Notes under the pieces: model-generated
Told to the model about the DNA's origin: nothing
Databases searched by the model: none
The model's input: only the letters and a program-made list of their open reading frames with translations
Assembly: GCF_019972295.1 (NCBI RefSeq)
Contig: NZ_BLJA01000001.1
Location: 1,148,049-1,212,048 of the forward strand
Length of the DNA stretch: 64,000 nt
Direction of reading: 5' to 3'
From: Geobacter sp. AOG2
GTDB lineage: Bacteria > Desulfobacterota > Desulfuromonadia > Geobacterales > Pseudopelobacteraceae
Position numbers and translations under genes: made by a program
Shown: positions 42,963-52,400 of the stretch, piece after piece
Position numbering within the stretch: the stretch's first letter is position 1
Layout of the letters: every line of letters starts with the position of its first letter

Positions 42963-43396
42963 GGATGCGGCCTCTCACCAGCCTCAATGGTTCGGGTTGC
43001 CAGATATCCGGCTATGATCGGCAGATCAGCCTCGGCCCAGTCCAGGATTGACAACTGTTCCGGCTCCATCCAGGTTACGGTCCGATGCTCGTGCAGGACC
43101 ATAACGCCGCCGGCCGGCGTGCAGACAAAAGGATATAGGGTGACCGTGAAGGATTCATAGGAATAGGTTATGATTGGGAGTGCCTGGCCCAGGTTGATGC
43201 CGATGTCCAACTCCTCCCGTATCTCGCGGACAAGGCAAGCCTCGGGTGTTTCGCCCGATTCCAGTTTTCCGCCGGGGAATTCCCATTTGAGGGGCATATT
43301 CATGATTTCGCTACGCTGGGCGGCCAGAACCCTGCCGTTATATTCGATGATGGCGCAGGCTACGTGGATGTGGGGTTTCACAGGATTCTCTTTCAT
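42959..43396 (-). CDS. Nudix hydrolase, MutT-like
   Basis: 145 residues. The Nudix box GGKLESGETPEACLVREIREELDI is intact (about residues 43-65, given here over the 23-residue signature positions G43-I65). The N-terminal VACAIIEYNGRVLAAQR and FPGGK resemble MutT/8-oxo-dGTP pyrophosphatases. It would clean oxidised nucleotides. First gene of the pair with the DMT transporter. Confidence 0.9.
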   Translation of the reverse strand: MKENPVKPHIHVACAIIEYNGRVLAAQRSEIMNMPLKWEFPGGKLESGETPEACLVREIREELDIGINLGQALPIITYSYESFTVTLYPFVCTPAGGVMVLHEHRTVTWMEPEQLSILDWAEADLPIIAGYLATRTIEAGERPHP

Positions 43397-43442
43397 TCAA
43401 TGTACTTGAGGTGCGCGAGGTTGCAGCCGTTCGTCGTTTCGC

Positions 43443-44318
43443 TTAATGCAAAGCCGGTTTTTTGATGATGCCGCCGACAACATCCGCCAGGGGGTGGATC
43501 AGGATGAAAGCCGATTCATCTATTTCCATGGCGGAATTCGTGACGCTGGCGATCTCCAGGCGGGTGACGACACAGTAGAGGATGTGCATTTCCTTGCCGG
43601 TTTTCCCTCCCCGGCCTCTGTATACCGTTACCCCGCGATTCAAGACGCGAACGATTGATTCCCTGATCTCGTCGCTCTTCTCCGAGACGATGATCACTGC
43701 TGTGTATTCCTCGATGCCGTGGATCAGGAAGTCGACGGTTTTTGATGCTGCCAGATAGGTGAGGACCGAATACAGGGCCGATTCGATGCTGAGGAAATAG
43801 GCGGCAGCGGCGAAGATGAAGATATTCAGGACCAGAATGACGTCGCCGACCTTCACCATGTGGCTTTTCTTGCTGATCAAGAGCGCCGCTATTTCTGTGC
43901 CGTCCAGAACCGCTCCGCCCCGGATGGCGAGGCCGATGCCGGCACCGATGAAGAATCCGCCGAATACCGCTGTCAGGAGCTTGTCCGGCGTGACGTCCGG
44001 GTAATGGACGAATGTCAGGCAAAGGGACAGGCCGGCGATTGTCACGATGCTCTTTATCGCGAAGACGATGCCAATCTGGCGATAGGCGAGCGCAATAAAG
44101 GGAAGATTTATGAGCAGGATCAGGATTGCCAGAGGGATGCCCAGTACATGGGAAAGAAGCATGGAGATACCGGTCACGCCGCCGTCGATGAAATTACTGG
44201 AGAGCAGGAAGCCTTTAAGTCCCATGCCGGCCGACAATACCCCCAAAATAATCAGCGCGGTATTCAGGGATTCCCGCAGGATCGCCTTGCGGGACAGAGA
44301 CCAGCCCATCATTGTCAT
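43443..44318 (-). CDS. YitT-family membrane protein (DUF161 + DUF2179)
   Basis: 291 residues: five or six helices with SNFIDGGVTGISMLLS and GGAVLDGTEIAALLISKK (repeated DUF161 motifs), then a cytoplasmic DUF2179 domain (about 200-285) with GVTVYRGRGGKTGKE. The function is unknown; the C-terminal domain has a ferredoxin-like nucleotide-binding look. Single gene, about 50 nt from the neighbouring Nudix gene. Confidence 0.92.
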   Translation of the reverse strand: MTMMGWSLSRKAILRESLNTALIILGVLSAGMGLKGFLLSSNFIDGGVTGISMLLSHVLGIPLAILILLINLPFIALAYRQIGIVFAIKSIVTIAGLSLCLTFVHYPDVTPDKLLTAVFGGFFIGAGIGLAIRGGAVLDGTEIAALLISKKSHMVKVGDVILVLNIFIFAAAAYFLSIESALYSVLTYLAASKTVDFLIHGIEEYTAVIIVSEKSDEIRESIVRVLNRGVTVYRGRGGKTGKEMHILYCVVTRLEIASVTNSAMEIDESAFILIHPLADVVGGIIKKPALH

Positions 44319-44359
44319 AATCCTTTCGCTTCAAGATAGGAATGAATGGTTGTACGACC

Positions 44360-44980
44360 TTACCTGCCAACCCATTGTACCAACTCTTCAAGGGTTCCGA
44401 CGCGTATGTCGGCCAGTTCCGGCCAACGAAAACAACGGGAGACGTCCACATGCACGGTCAGCGCCCCGGCCAGGCGGCCGGCTTGCAGATCGTAAAGATA
44501 ATCACCGACCATAACGGTTGTCGCCGCTTCCGCACCCCAGAGTGTCATCAGACGACGGATGCCTTCCGGGTCGGGTTTGGGGAGTGCTTCATCCCGCCCC
44601 AAAACATCGGTCGTCGCAAAGTAACCGCCCAGGCCGATTATCTCCAAGGTGCGCAGGGCGTTATCACGGGTATTGCGGGTCAGTACGCCCAAAGCGGCAC
44701 CGGAGCTGTAGAGGCGGTCCAGCAACTCCCGCGCCCCCGGAGCGGCCTCAGTGATGTGGGCCAGTTCCAGCTCGATCTCCTGCAAACGTGCATGCAGGGG
44801 CCTCGCCCGGTGTTCCGGCAGGGAGGCCAAGTGGCCGAGGATATCGCAACCGTCCGGAATGGATAACTCCTGCCGGATGGCGGCGAAGTCGTGAACCGCC
44901 ACGGTCAGAGTGCCATCAAGGTCGAAAACCCAGTGGGAGCATACTGAGATAGCATCAATATATCTGTCGTCGTCAACCAA
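44360..44980 (-). CDS. HAD-superfamily hydrolase
   Basis: 206 residues, TTG start overlapping the cupin stop by 8 nt. HAD motifs: I DLDGTLT (about 20-26), II VLTRN, III KPDPEG and IV VGDYLYDLQAG. The cap domain is of the phosphoglycolate-phosphatase type. Substrate not determinable. Confidence 0.9.
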   Translation of the reverse strand: MVDDDRYIDAISVCSHWVFDLDGTLTVAVHDFAAIRQELSIPDGCDILGHLASLPEHRARPLHARLQEIELELAHITEAAPGARELLDRLYSSGAALGVLTRNTRDNALRTLEIIGLGGYFATTDVLGRDEALPKPDPEGIRRLMTLWGAEAATTVMVGDYLYDLQAGRLAGALTVHVDVSRCFRWPELADIRVGTLEELVQWVGR

Positions 44981-45299
44981 TATGCACCGCCAGCCAGATC
45001 GTTGTTTCGTTCGGAGACGTCCAGACCACCCGATGGCGCCAGTGGGCGGGGACCATGAGATAATCGCCCGCCGTCAGGTGCCGCGGTTCCGGCTCTCCTT
45101 CGAAAAGCAGACCGGCGCTACCCGCCAGCAGAAGCACCCATTCGTCCTGGTCCTGATCATACCACTCCCCATCAGGTGTGGCTTGGCCGTGGGACAGGAT
45201 CCGCTCGATGCGGACGGCTCCCTTTTGGGCCAGGGGTTCGAACAGCTCAGTCGGAAGGTCTGAGGGGACGCTGCAGAATATATTACCGGCTTCCGTCAT
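44973..45299 (-). CDS. Cupin-domain protein
   Basis: 108 residues, single cupin barrel. EWYDQDQDEWVLLLAGSAGL (motif 1 region) and the second motif GDYLMVPAHWRHRVVW with two histidines provide a possible metal site. Coupled with the HAD gene, so the two may act on the same small phosphorylated compound. Confidence 0.85.
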   Translation of the reverse strand: MTEAGNIFCSVPSDLPTELFEPLAQKGAVRIERILSHGQATPDGEWYDQDQDEWVLLLAGSAGLLFEGEPEPRHLTAGDYLMVPAHWRHRVVWTSPNETTIWLAVHIG

Positions 45300-45307
45300 G
45301 GCTCACC

Positions 45308-46255
45308 TCACCACCAACGCCAGAGAGCAACGATCAGGGAGATCAAAAATACCATGGTAAGGTTTAGGTATGCCATGAAGAAGAAGATGCGTTCGTGGCG
45401 CGGTCGCTTCACCGCGCTCGGTACGCGGGCAATGGTCCCGACGCGTGGGAGGCGCAACACCCGATCCTCGCCATGGGGGGCCTGAGCGAGAAAAGCGGTC
45501 AGGTCCTGGCCGGCGGGGTGGCGTCCGATGTGCTTGCCGTCTCTCCAGAGCACACTGGCGCTGGCGTCGTACACTGTACCGTTATGGGCGAAGTAGGCCG
45601 GCTTCCCTGCGGAGCCGTCGAAAAAAGCCAATTCCTCGGCCGTGAAAGTCGATGCGCCGGGTGGGGCGAGGGGAGGGGAGGGCGACGCTTTCGTCCGCAA
45701 ACGGGGACCGATCACGAACACCGCCACCAGGGCGGAGATAACCATTATGGTGAACAGACCGACCTTGACCAGCAGCAGGATACCGAAACGGGTCTGGAAG
45801 AGTACCTCGCTGGAGGTAATCCGGTAGTGGGCCAGAATTGCACCGGTCAGGGCAAGGGCAGCCATTGAGGCCAGCCCGACCCTCACCTCGCCGCGGGGTA
45901 ACCCTTGTGAGGCGTAGGCAGGCTTGAGCACCAGATGAACGTAGAGGATCGTACCGAACCAGAGCATGGCCATCAGCAGATGGATGTAGCCGCTTGCCAG
46001 TCGCATGATGCGGGAGAAGGCGCCAGGGGCAATGTGGCCGGGAACTGCTTCGGCGGCCTTTGGGGTAGCGTCCGAAAATGTATGGTGCACCTCAAAACGC
46101 TTGCCTTCCGGAGTTAGCTCGCCGCCTCCGTTCCTGCTCAGGTGGCAGTAACCACATTCCTTTCCGGTCTTCAGCGCATATTCTTCGAGGGCGCTGGCTG
46201 ATGTGTTGAAAAATAGGATTGCAAGAATAGATACTATGAGAGCATTCGCTTTCAT
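45308..46255 (-). CDS. Membrane haem protein: c-haem, CopD-like and cytochrome-b5-like domains fused
   Basis: 315 residues from ATG 46255 (GGAGAACTGC upstream). Order: signal peptide 1-23; a short periplasmic haem-c segment with CGYCH (C34, C37, H38); four CopD/DUF4149-like helices (about 85-195); a soluble cytochrome-b5-like domain (about 210-275) with FDGSAGKPAYFAHNGTVYD and HIGRHPAGQDLT, whose histidines could bind haem b; and a last membrane helix (about 293-312). This suggests a small electron-transfer protein linking quinone or membrane to the periplasm. The operon upstream is unrelated. Confidence 0.78.
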   Translation of the reverse strand: MKANALIVSILAILFFNTSASALEEYALKTGKECGYCHLSRNGGGELTPEGKRFEVHHTFSDATPKAAEAVPGHIAPGAFSRIMRLASGYIHLLMAMLWFGTILYVHLVLKPAYASQGLPRGEVRVGLASMAALALTGAILAHYRITSSEVLFQTRFGILLLVKVGLFTIMVISALVAVFVIGPRLRTKASPSPPLAPPGASTFTAEELAFFDGSAGKPAYFAHNGTVYDASASVLWRDGKHIGRHPAGQDLTAFLAQAPHGEDRVLRLPRVGTIARVPSAVKRPRHERIFFFMAYLNLTMVFLISLIVALWRWW

Positions 46256-46523
46256 GCAGTTCTCCAGCATCAGTTAATCCTTCGCGGGCTCGCAGGCATG
46301 TCGTATGACTCGTTTAACCTGAGTTAGTTATTACGTTATTTCCTCATCCGGCGCAAGTTTTCAGACGCACCTGCCGAATGATCGGGGACTGGCTGGCTGT
46401 GCATATTCTGTCTGCGATGATACGTGACAAAAGCTATATAATCGGATAAACTACAAAAATTATAACCCCTGCCGAGAAGTCCCGGCGGCGATCTGTGCAG
46501 TATTTACCTGTGGAGGGCGGACC

Positions 46524-47225
46524 ATGGCCTTAGACGGAAAAACGCCGGGATCGGCATTGTCTGACGACATCAGTCAGTTTGAACACATCATCGCCGACGG
46601 CAACCCTCTGTACCCGAAGTTCAAGTTGTTGCTGGAGAACTATAAAAAACTCGCCCATCGGACGGAGAGCCTGACTCGCGAGAATGAATCGATCTCCACG
46701 CAGCTTGTGGAGCTAAACCGCTCACTTGACCTGGCCACCAGGGTAGACACCATGACCGGCTTGGCAAATCGTTGCCACATCAAAGAAAAAATTGAGCAGG
46801 AGTACAGTCGAGCACAGCGTCATAATCGCACATTTTCTATTATCCTGGCCGACATCGACGGTTTTGAGATGATCAATGAGGCCTATGGCTACAATGCAGG
46901 TGACGACGTTCTTGTGGAGATATCACGCGTTTTCAGGGGGTGCGTCCGCCAGGAGGACGTCTGCGCCCGTTGGGGGGGCGAAGAGTTTCTCATCCTCCTT
47001 CCCGAAACGACGATTGAAGGCGCCTTGGCGGTGGCTCAAAAGATTCACGAATCGGTTGCAATGACCGAATTCAAGGCTCATAAGCCGGGTATCCGTACCA
47101 CCATCAGTATCGGACTCAGCGAGTACAATCCGGGGCAGGCACTATTCGAGTGTATCAGTAAAGCCGACCATGCATTACGCCAGGCCAAAAAAACCGGGAA
47201 GAACCGTTACATCGCCGAGCCCTAG
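46524..47225 (+). CDS. Diguanylate cyclase (GGDEF)
   Basis: 233 residues, soluble. An N-terminal helical/coiled-coil part (about 1-72) is followed by a GGDEF domain with DxxTGLxNR (DTMTGLANR), active-site GGEEF (151-155) and an intact inhibitory site RQED (142-145) five residues before it. It should make c-di-GMP with product inhibition. The sensory input would be through the coiled coil. The 4-TM protein gene lies convergent, 6 nt away. Confidence 0.93.
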   Translation: MALDGKTPGSALSDDISQFEHIIADGNPLYPKFKLLLENYKKLAHRTESLTRENESISTQLVELNRSLDLATRVDTMTGLANRCHIKEKIEQEYSRAQRHNRTFSIILADIDGFEMINEAYGYNAGDDVLVEISRVFRGCVRQEDVCARWGGEEFLILLPETTIEGALAVAQKIHESVAMTEFKAHKPGIRTTISIGLSEYNPGQALFECISKADHALRQAKKTGKNRYIAEP

Positions 47226-47231
47226 CATCCC

Positions 47232-47723
47232 TCAGTCCTCTTCTGCGCCGCCCGGCGCTCCCTTCTGCCCGGACGGGGCAGGACGATTTTTTTCCCGAAC
47301 GGTTTCCCGTAGTTTGCCAAGCTCGTGGAGTGCCTCTTCCAACTTGTGATTGAGGAGCACTTCATTGATCAGCATCTGCCTGATTTTGCTGATGGTCAGC
47401 GCCGTGGTAAGGAATGAAATCAGACGCATGAACATTTCCCAATAAATGAAATAGGCATGGGAGTAGGGATGGTTGGTATACTGGTCCGAGATATACCAGC
47501 ATATGGCCGAGGCAACGGCCATGAGGAGGCCGGGGCGTTTGCCGGCGAACCAGGCTGAAACGGAAACCGGGATGAAGTAGAAGATGAAAAAGCCAAACTC
47601 GTAACCGGTGACGTAGTCGAGCCATCCGATGAGTAACAGTAAAAAGAAGCTGCCGGCGTAGACTGCCCGACCTCTGGCGGGCGAGGCGGATAAAATGGCC
47701 GTGAGGGTATGGTTACAGCGCAT
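47232..47723 (-). CDS. Four-helix membrane protein with C-terminal coiled coil
   Basis: 163 residues. Helices at about 20-38, 42-60, 63-80 and 95-115, then a coiled coil (HKLEEALHELGKLRETV) and a proline-rich tail. It is a paralogue of the protein at 19393-19767 (LIGWLDYVTGYEF versus LLGYIDCITGEIS). In related proteins such a module is fused to a kinase or GGDEF domain; here it ends after the coiled coil and lies against a separate diguanylate cyclase gene. Confidence 0.68.
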   Translation of the reverse strand: MRCNHTLTAILSASPARGRAVYAGSFFLLLLIGWLDYVTGYEFGFFIFYFIPVSVSAWFAGKRPGLLMAVASAICWYISDQYTNHPYSHAYFIYWEMFMRLISFLTTALTISKIRQMLINEVLLNHKLEEALHELGKLRETVREKNRPAPSGQKGAPGGAEED

Positions 47724-47848
47724 GGAGGGGCTCCATGATCAAAAAGAGATGAAGCGCAGCATACCAACTCATTTGCAAAAAAAATAGCGCGTGTTACAAA
47801 AAAGAGAAGAAAGTGTGCATTGACAGTATAGGAGTTTCGGCAAGCAAC

Positions 47849-48169
47849 TTAGGAAAGCTCAGCGATTACCTCATGCAGTTTGGCAGCTATTGTGGGGAGA
47901 AGCGCACGGATAATACCTGTATCTCCTTGATTTCCCGCCAGTTCCGCCTGGCGGGCGAGTTCGCTTAGCTCGCTTGCACCGATATTTGCTGATGACGATT
48001 TGAGGGAGTGGGCATGGCGGATTGCCACGACAATCTGACCGGCATCAACAGCGTCCCGAAGTTTACGGACGAGTTCCGGTCCATCATTCCTGAAGATGGT
48101 ACATATTTCCTCAAAAAGTTCCTGATCATTATCTATTCGTTCTAAAACCGCGTGTTTGTCAACTGCCAT
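47849..48169 (-). CDS. Stand-alone Hpt phosphotransfer protein
   Basis: 106 residues from ATG 48169 (GGAGGCC upstream). A four-helix Hpt domain with the phospho-acceptor histidine in AHSLKSSSANIGA (about residue 55). It would pass phosphoryl groups between a hybrid kinase and a response regulator, neither of which is adjacent. Confidence 0.9.
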   Translation of the reverse strand: MAVDKHAVLERIDNDQELFEEICTIFRNDGPELVRKLRDAVDAGQIVVAIRHAHSLKSSSANIGASELSELARQAELAGNQGDTGIIRALLPTIAAKLHEVIAELS

Positions 48170-48342
48170 AGAGGGGCCTCCGCCGGCACCGAAAAACAAC
48201 CTGGATTCTTTAGCTTGTTTGTTTCGAAATTATATAACATAAAAAAAATGATGACAAATTTTGAATGTGTTCGCAACAAAACCATGGCTGGTCTTTGGCA
48301 AGGCCTCAATGCATATTTCATGACGTGGGGGATAGGAGTACT

Positions 48343-49590
48343 ATGAAGCGGGTCGTGATTGCAGGTATGGGATTCGGCGGTTTGAGTGCCGCCAAGGCCC
48401 TTGCGGGAAGTGGGTTGGAGGTTGTGATGGTGGATCGCCATAACTACCATCTTTTTCAGCCGCTCCTCTATCAGGTGGCAACGGCCGGGCTGGAGCAGGA
48501 GTCGATTGCCTACCCGATCCGCGCTCTGGCCCGGCGCTGGAGAAACACCCTTTTCAGGCTTGGTGAGGTGACGGGCGTTGATTTTAAAGCTAAAAGGCTT
48601 CTGCTCGAGGATGGAGACATCTCCTATGACTACCTGATCCTGGCCGCCGGGAGCCGCACCAACTTTTTCGGCAGGGACGATATAGAACGTCACGCCTTCG
48701 ACCTCAAACGTCTCGACCAAGCCGAGGACCTGCGTAATCATGTGCTGCTCGCCTTTGAAGAGGCCACACGGGAACGCGATCAGGAGAGGCGCAGGGCACT
48801 TTTGACCTTTGTCATCGTTGGGGGCGGGCCGACCGGTGTTGAGTTCGCCGGTGCCCTGCGCGAACTGGTTGCCCATGTGCTCTCGCGGGATTATCCCGAG
48901 GTGCGGCCGGAGGAGACCCGCATTATCCTGTTGGAAGCGGCCTCGTCCCTCTTGTCCGCCATGCCGCCCCGGCTTCAGGGGTACGCACTCGACAGGCTGC
49001 GTTCCATGGGGGTCGAAGTTATGCTGGAAGCCCGGGTAAGCGGTGCGGATGCCGAGCATGTCTATCTCGACGGTGGGGAGACCATCCCCACCCATACCCT
49101 GTTCTGGTCGGCAGGCGTGGCAGCCGTCGAGCTGGCGGGAAAACTTGGAGTCGCCCAGGCAGGCTCGGGAAGGGTTGTGGTGGCCCCGGATTTGAGCATT
49201 GAAGGTCTTCGGGAGGTTTTCGTCATCGGCGACATGGCCTGCCGGGAACAGGACGGTGCTCCACTGCCCATGTTGGCGCCGGTGGCCAGCCAAGAGGGCC
49301 GGTATGTCGCGCGGGCCATCCTTGCCCGCGAGCAAGGCGGAAAGTTGCCGGCTTTCCGGTATCGGGACAAGGGAACCATGGCTACCATCGGCAGGAATTC
49401 GGCGGTGGCTACCACCCACGGCTTGCATTTTTCGGGCTACCCGGCCTGGTTGGTCTGGCTGATATTGCATTTATACTACCTGATCGGATTCCGCAACCGT
49501 CTGCTGGTGCTGATGAACTGGGCTTACTATTATTGGTTTCATGAACGCCAGGTCAGGTTGATAACCGCTTCCGCCCGGCGGTCTTCCTAA
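48343..49590 (+). CDS. Type II NADH dehydrogenase-like flavoprotein
   Basis: 415 residues from ATG 48343. FAD-binding GMGFGGLSAAKAL, NAD-binding VGGGPTGVEFAGAL, C-terminal FAD motif FVIGDMA, and a hydrophobic C-terminal segment (WLVWLILHLYYLIGF) that attaches to the inner face of the membrane. NDH-2 enzymes reduce quinone with NADH without pumping protons. GGATAGGAG precedes the start. Divergent from the Hpt gene. Confidence 0.9.
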   Translation: MKRVVIAGMGFGGLSAAKALAGSGLEVVMVDRHNYHLFQPLLYQVATAGLEQESIAYPIRALARRWRNTLFRLGEVTGVDFKAKRLLLEDGDISYDYLILAAGSRTNFFGRDDIERHAFDLKRLDQAEDLRNHVLLAFEEATRERDQERRRALLTFVIVGGGPTGVEFAGALRELVAHVLSRDYPEVRPEETRIILLEAASSLLSAMPPRLQGYALDRLRSMGVEVMLEARVSGADAEHVYLDGGETIPTHTLFWSAGVAAVELAGKLGVAQAGSGRVVVAPDLSIEGLREVFVIGDMACREQDGAPLPMLAPVASQEGRYVARAILAREQGGKLPAFRYRDKGTMATIGRNSAVATTHGLHFSGYPAWLVWLILHLYYLIGFRNRLLVLMNWAYYYWFHERQVRLITASARRSS

Positions 49591-49627
49591 CGGGAGGACT
49601 TTTCGGGTCCTGCATGGGAGGTGTGTC

Positions 49628-50641
49628 ATGCGCGAGGCTTTGTTCTACGAAAAGCTGCCCCACGACGTGGTCAGATGCGAACTGTGCCGCCACCGTTGCC
49701 GGATTGCTCCTGGGATGCGCGGCATCTGCCGTGTCAGGGAAAACCGGACCGGCCAACTCATGTCGCTGGTGTACGGCAGGATCGTGGCCGAACATGTCGA
49801 TCCTGTCGAGAAGAAGCCGCTTTTCCACGTGTTGCCAGGTACGGAGAGTTACTCCATCGCCACGGTGGGGTGCAACTTCCGCTGCCGCCATTGTCAGAAT
49901 CATACCATTGCCCAGTATGAACCGAGGGCTGCCGCGGAGATCCCCGGTCATCCCACAACACCTCAACAGATCGTCGAACGGGCTCTCGAGAGCGGTTGCC
50001 GCTCCATTTCATACACTTATACCGAGCCGACCATCTTCTGCGAGTACGCACTTGATTGCGCCCGTTTGGCTTCGGCAGCCGGCCTGAAGAATATCTTTGT
50101 TACCAACGGCTACATCACTCCCCGGGCTCTGGACGCCGTTGCCCCCTTTCTGGATGCGGCGAATATCGACCTGAAAGGTTTTTCCGACGACTTTTACCAA
50201 CGGGTTGTCGGGGCACAACTGGGGGAAGTGTTGGAGTGCATTCGCGATTACCACCGGCGCGGGATCTGGATAGAGATCACGACCCTGGTAATCCCAGGTG
50301 AGAACGACTCCGATGATCAACTGAACGGAATTGCCCGCTTTATTGCCGACGAGTTGGGGTGTGATGTGCCGTGGCATATCTCGCGTTTCTTCCCGCAGTA
50401 CCGGATGACGGATCGGGAACCAACGCCATCGGCAAGCCTGACGCGGGCCGTCGAAGCTGGGCGGCGGGCCGGGCTACACTTTCTCTACGTGGGAAACCAG
50501 GTGGGAGGCCGCGAAAACACGGATTGTCCGGCATGCGGTGCCATGGTTATCAGTCGTGGAGGATTCCAAATATTTGATAACAGGCTTGTGGGGAAGGTTT
50601 GCCCCCAGTGTGGCGCGGGACTTGCTGGAATATTCTGTTGA
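49628..50641 (+). CDS. amrS: AmmeMemoRadiSam system radical SAM enzyme
   Basis: 337 residues. An N-terminal Cys motif (CELCRHRCRI), the radical-SAM cluster CNFRCRHC (about 88-95) followed by QNHTIAQYEP, and a C-terminal zinc-ribbon-like end (CPACGAMV, CPQCGAGL). This is the architecture of AmrS, usually found with an AMMECR1 and a Memo protein gene; those partners are not in the window. Reaction unknown. GGGAGG precedes the ATG. It follows ndh by 37 nt. Confidence 0.9.
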   Translation: MREALFYEKLPHDVVRCELCRHRCRIAPGMRGICRVRENRTGQLMSLVYGRIVAEHVDPVEKKPLFHVLPGTESYSIATVGCNFRCRHCQNHTIAQYEPRAAAEIPGHPTTPQQIVERALESGCRSISYTYTEPTIFCEYALDCARLASAAGLKNIFVTNGYITPRALDAVAPFLDAANIDLKGFSDDFYQRVVGAQLGEVLECIRDYHRRGIWIEITTLVIPGENDSDDQLNGIARFIADELGCDVPWHISRFFPQYRMTDREPTPSASLTRAVEAGRRAGLHFLYVGNQVGGRENTDCPACGAMVISRGGFQIFDNRLVGKVCPQCGAGLAGIFC

Positions 50642-50809
50642 TCTGATGATTGCCGGGAAACGTATGAGGAAAACCGGCGAAGAGGGCTCTTTTGCCCCTG
50701 GTTGCCGTCGTGGTGATCTACCTTGACTTTTACGCCGGTCATGCCGTACATTCATTCGCTACGAAGCGCGCTGGCGACACTCATCTCATGGACCTGGAGA
50801 ATTCGGAGC

Positions 50810-51535
50810 TTGAAAGCTATCGTCGTCATCCCTACCTACAACGAACGCGACAATATTGTCCGCCTTTCCAGAGAAATCCTCGCCCAGCACCCCGACTTGC
50901 AAATATTGTTTGTAGATGACAACTCGCCTGACGGAACCGGAAAGCTGGCCGACGAACTGGCCGCTGAAAGCGAACGGATCAGTGTAATCCATCGCTCCGG
51001 CAAACTCGGCCTGGGCTCAGCCTATCGTGCCGGCTTCAAAGCCGCCCTTGCCAGGGGAGCCGATTACCTGATTGAGATGGACGCTGATTTTTCCCATTCT
51101 CCGACAGTGCTTCCGGTTTTTCTCGAAGCCATACAAAACGCCGATCTGGTCGTCGGGTCGCGCTATCTCAATGGTGTCAGCGTCGTCAACTGGCCCATTC
51201 GCCGCCTGATGCTCAGTTACTTCGCCAGCGTCTATACCCGTCTGGTGACCGGCCTGCGGGTTAAAGACTGCACGAGCGGGTTCAAATGTTTTCGCCGTTC
51301 CGTGATCGAGGCCTTTGACCTGGATAGTGTCAAATCGGACGGTTACTCGTTTCAGATTGAAATGAACTATCATTGCATGGAAAAGGGTTTCAGGATCGTT
51401 GAGGTACCGATCATCTTTATCGACCGGCATGCCGGCACCTCAAAGATGTCCGGCAAGATCGTCAGGGAGGCGGTCACGATGGTATGGAAACTCCGCTTTG
51501 GGACGCTCTTCAGACGCCTGATCGGGAAAGGATAA
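50810..51535 (+). CDS. Glycosyltransferase family 2, dolichol-phosphate-mannose-synthase-like
   Basis: 241 residues from TTG 50810, where the conserved KAIVVIPTYNERDN start fits the family; upstream ATG 50741 has no ribosome site. DxD-type motif in IEMDADFSHSP, donor-binding VDDNSPDGTG, and a C-terminal part KMSGKIVREAV, as in DPM1/polyprenol-phosphate mannosyltransferases without extra membrane helices. It would build a polyprenyl-phosphate sugar for envelope glycans. Confidence 0.88.
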   Translation: MKAIVVIPTYNERDNIVRLSREILAQHPDLQILFVDDNSPDGTGKLADELAAESERISVIHRSGKLGLGSAYRAGFKAALARGADYLIEMDADFSHSPTVLPVFLEAIQNADLVVGSRYLNGVSVVNWPIRRLMLSYFASVYTRLVTGLRVKDCTSGFKCFRRSVIEAFDLDSVKSDGYSFQIEMNYHCMEKGFRIVEVPIIFIDRHAGTSKMSGKIVREAVTMVWKLRFGTLFRRLIGKG

Positions 51536-51542
51536 TGCCATA

Positions 51543-51725
51543 ATGAACGAAGTGTGGTCTATTGTTACCATCGTCGGGTTTGCCGGATGGCTGTCGGCGA
51601 CCCTGCTTTTTCTTTTTAAATCGTTCCCCGAACGGGGACGTTTCGAAAGGCGGCCCGCCATGGTGTGGGGGGGCGTCCTTGTCGTATTTTATGCCGTGTG
51701 GATCGCCGGGTTGCTGAATGCCTGA
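51543..51725 (+). CDS. Small two-helix membrane protein
   Basis: 60 residues: helix 1 about 5-25, basic loop (KSFPERGRFERR), helix 2 about 38-57. It starts 7 nt after the glycosyltransferase and overlaps the next micro-ORF by 8 nt. No family recognised. It may help the glycosyltransferase at the membrane. Confidence 0.6.
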   Translation: MNEVWSIVTIVGFAGWLSATLLFLFKSFPERGRFERRPAMVWGGVLVVFYAVWIAGLLNA

Positions 51726-51867
51726 TACCAATTCCAAGTCAAGGCACTATCTGCGCTGGCTCGTCTCCGGACCCTCACCGCGTCGCCTGTACGCCTTTGT
51801 CGCCGCACGCCTCGTCGTCTTGATTTCATTATTGATGTTGAATTGGTTTGAAGCGGTGCGGTCATGA
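51718..51867 (+). CDS. 49-residue micro-ORF coupled to ruvC
   Basis: ATG 51718 lies inside the previous gene (8-nt overlap) and the TGA overlaps the ruvC ATG by 4 nt (ATGA). The product has a basic start (KSRHYLRWL) and one C-terminal hydrophobic segment ([17 protein letters not shown]). The overlap on both sides makes translation plausible. Confidence 0.5.
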   Translation: MPDTNSKSRHYLRWLVSGPSPRRLYAFVAARLVVLISLLMLNWFEAVRS

Positions 51868-52400
51868 GAGTGCTTGGCATCGACCCCGGTTCACGTATCA
51901 CCGGTTACGGTATTGTGGAGCAGCAGGGCAATCGTCTCGTTCACGTCGATAACGGCGCTATCTTCACCGACAGCGCCGCTGATTTCCCCGGCCGCCTGAA
52001 GAAAATCTTCGACGGCCTATGTTCCGTTATCGCCGAATATCGGCCCGAGGAGGTGGCGGTGGAAAATATCTTTTTTTCGACCAATGTGCAGAGCGCCCTA
52101 AAGTTGGGCCAGGCACGGGGCGCAGCCATCGTGGCTGCGGTGCATGCTTGCCTACCGGTGGCCGAATATACGGCGCTACAGGTTAAACAGGCCGTGGTGG
52201 GACAGGGAAGAGCCGAAAAAGGGCAGGTGCAGAAGATGCTCAAGGCCCTTCTGGGGTTGCCCGAAATCGCCCAGGCCGACGCTTCCGATGCCTTGGCGGT
52301 GGCGGTCTGTCATATCAACTCCTCTGCCTTGAAACAGGTGACAGGGAGCGCTAAACCGTTATCACGGAAACCCAACTCCTGGAGGGACATGAAGCTATGA
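51864..52400 (+). CDS. ruvC: Holliday-junction resolvase RuvC
   Basis: 178 residues. The catalytic carboxylates of the RNase-H-like fold are visible: D7 ([13 protein letters not shown]), E in VAVENIFFS, and the [12 protein letters not shown] pair near the C-terminus. It cuts Holliday junctions held by RuvAB. It overlaps ruvA by 4 nt. Confidence 0.96.
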   Translation: MRVLGIDPGSRITGYGIVEQQGNRLVHVDNGAIFTDSAADFPGRLKKIFDGLCSVIAEYRPEEVAVENIFFSTNVQSALKLGQARGAAIVAAVHACLPVAEYTALQVKQAVVGQGRAEKGQVQKMLKALLGLPEIAQADASDALAVAVCHINSSALKQVTGSAKPLSRKPNSWRDMKL

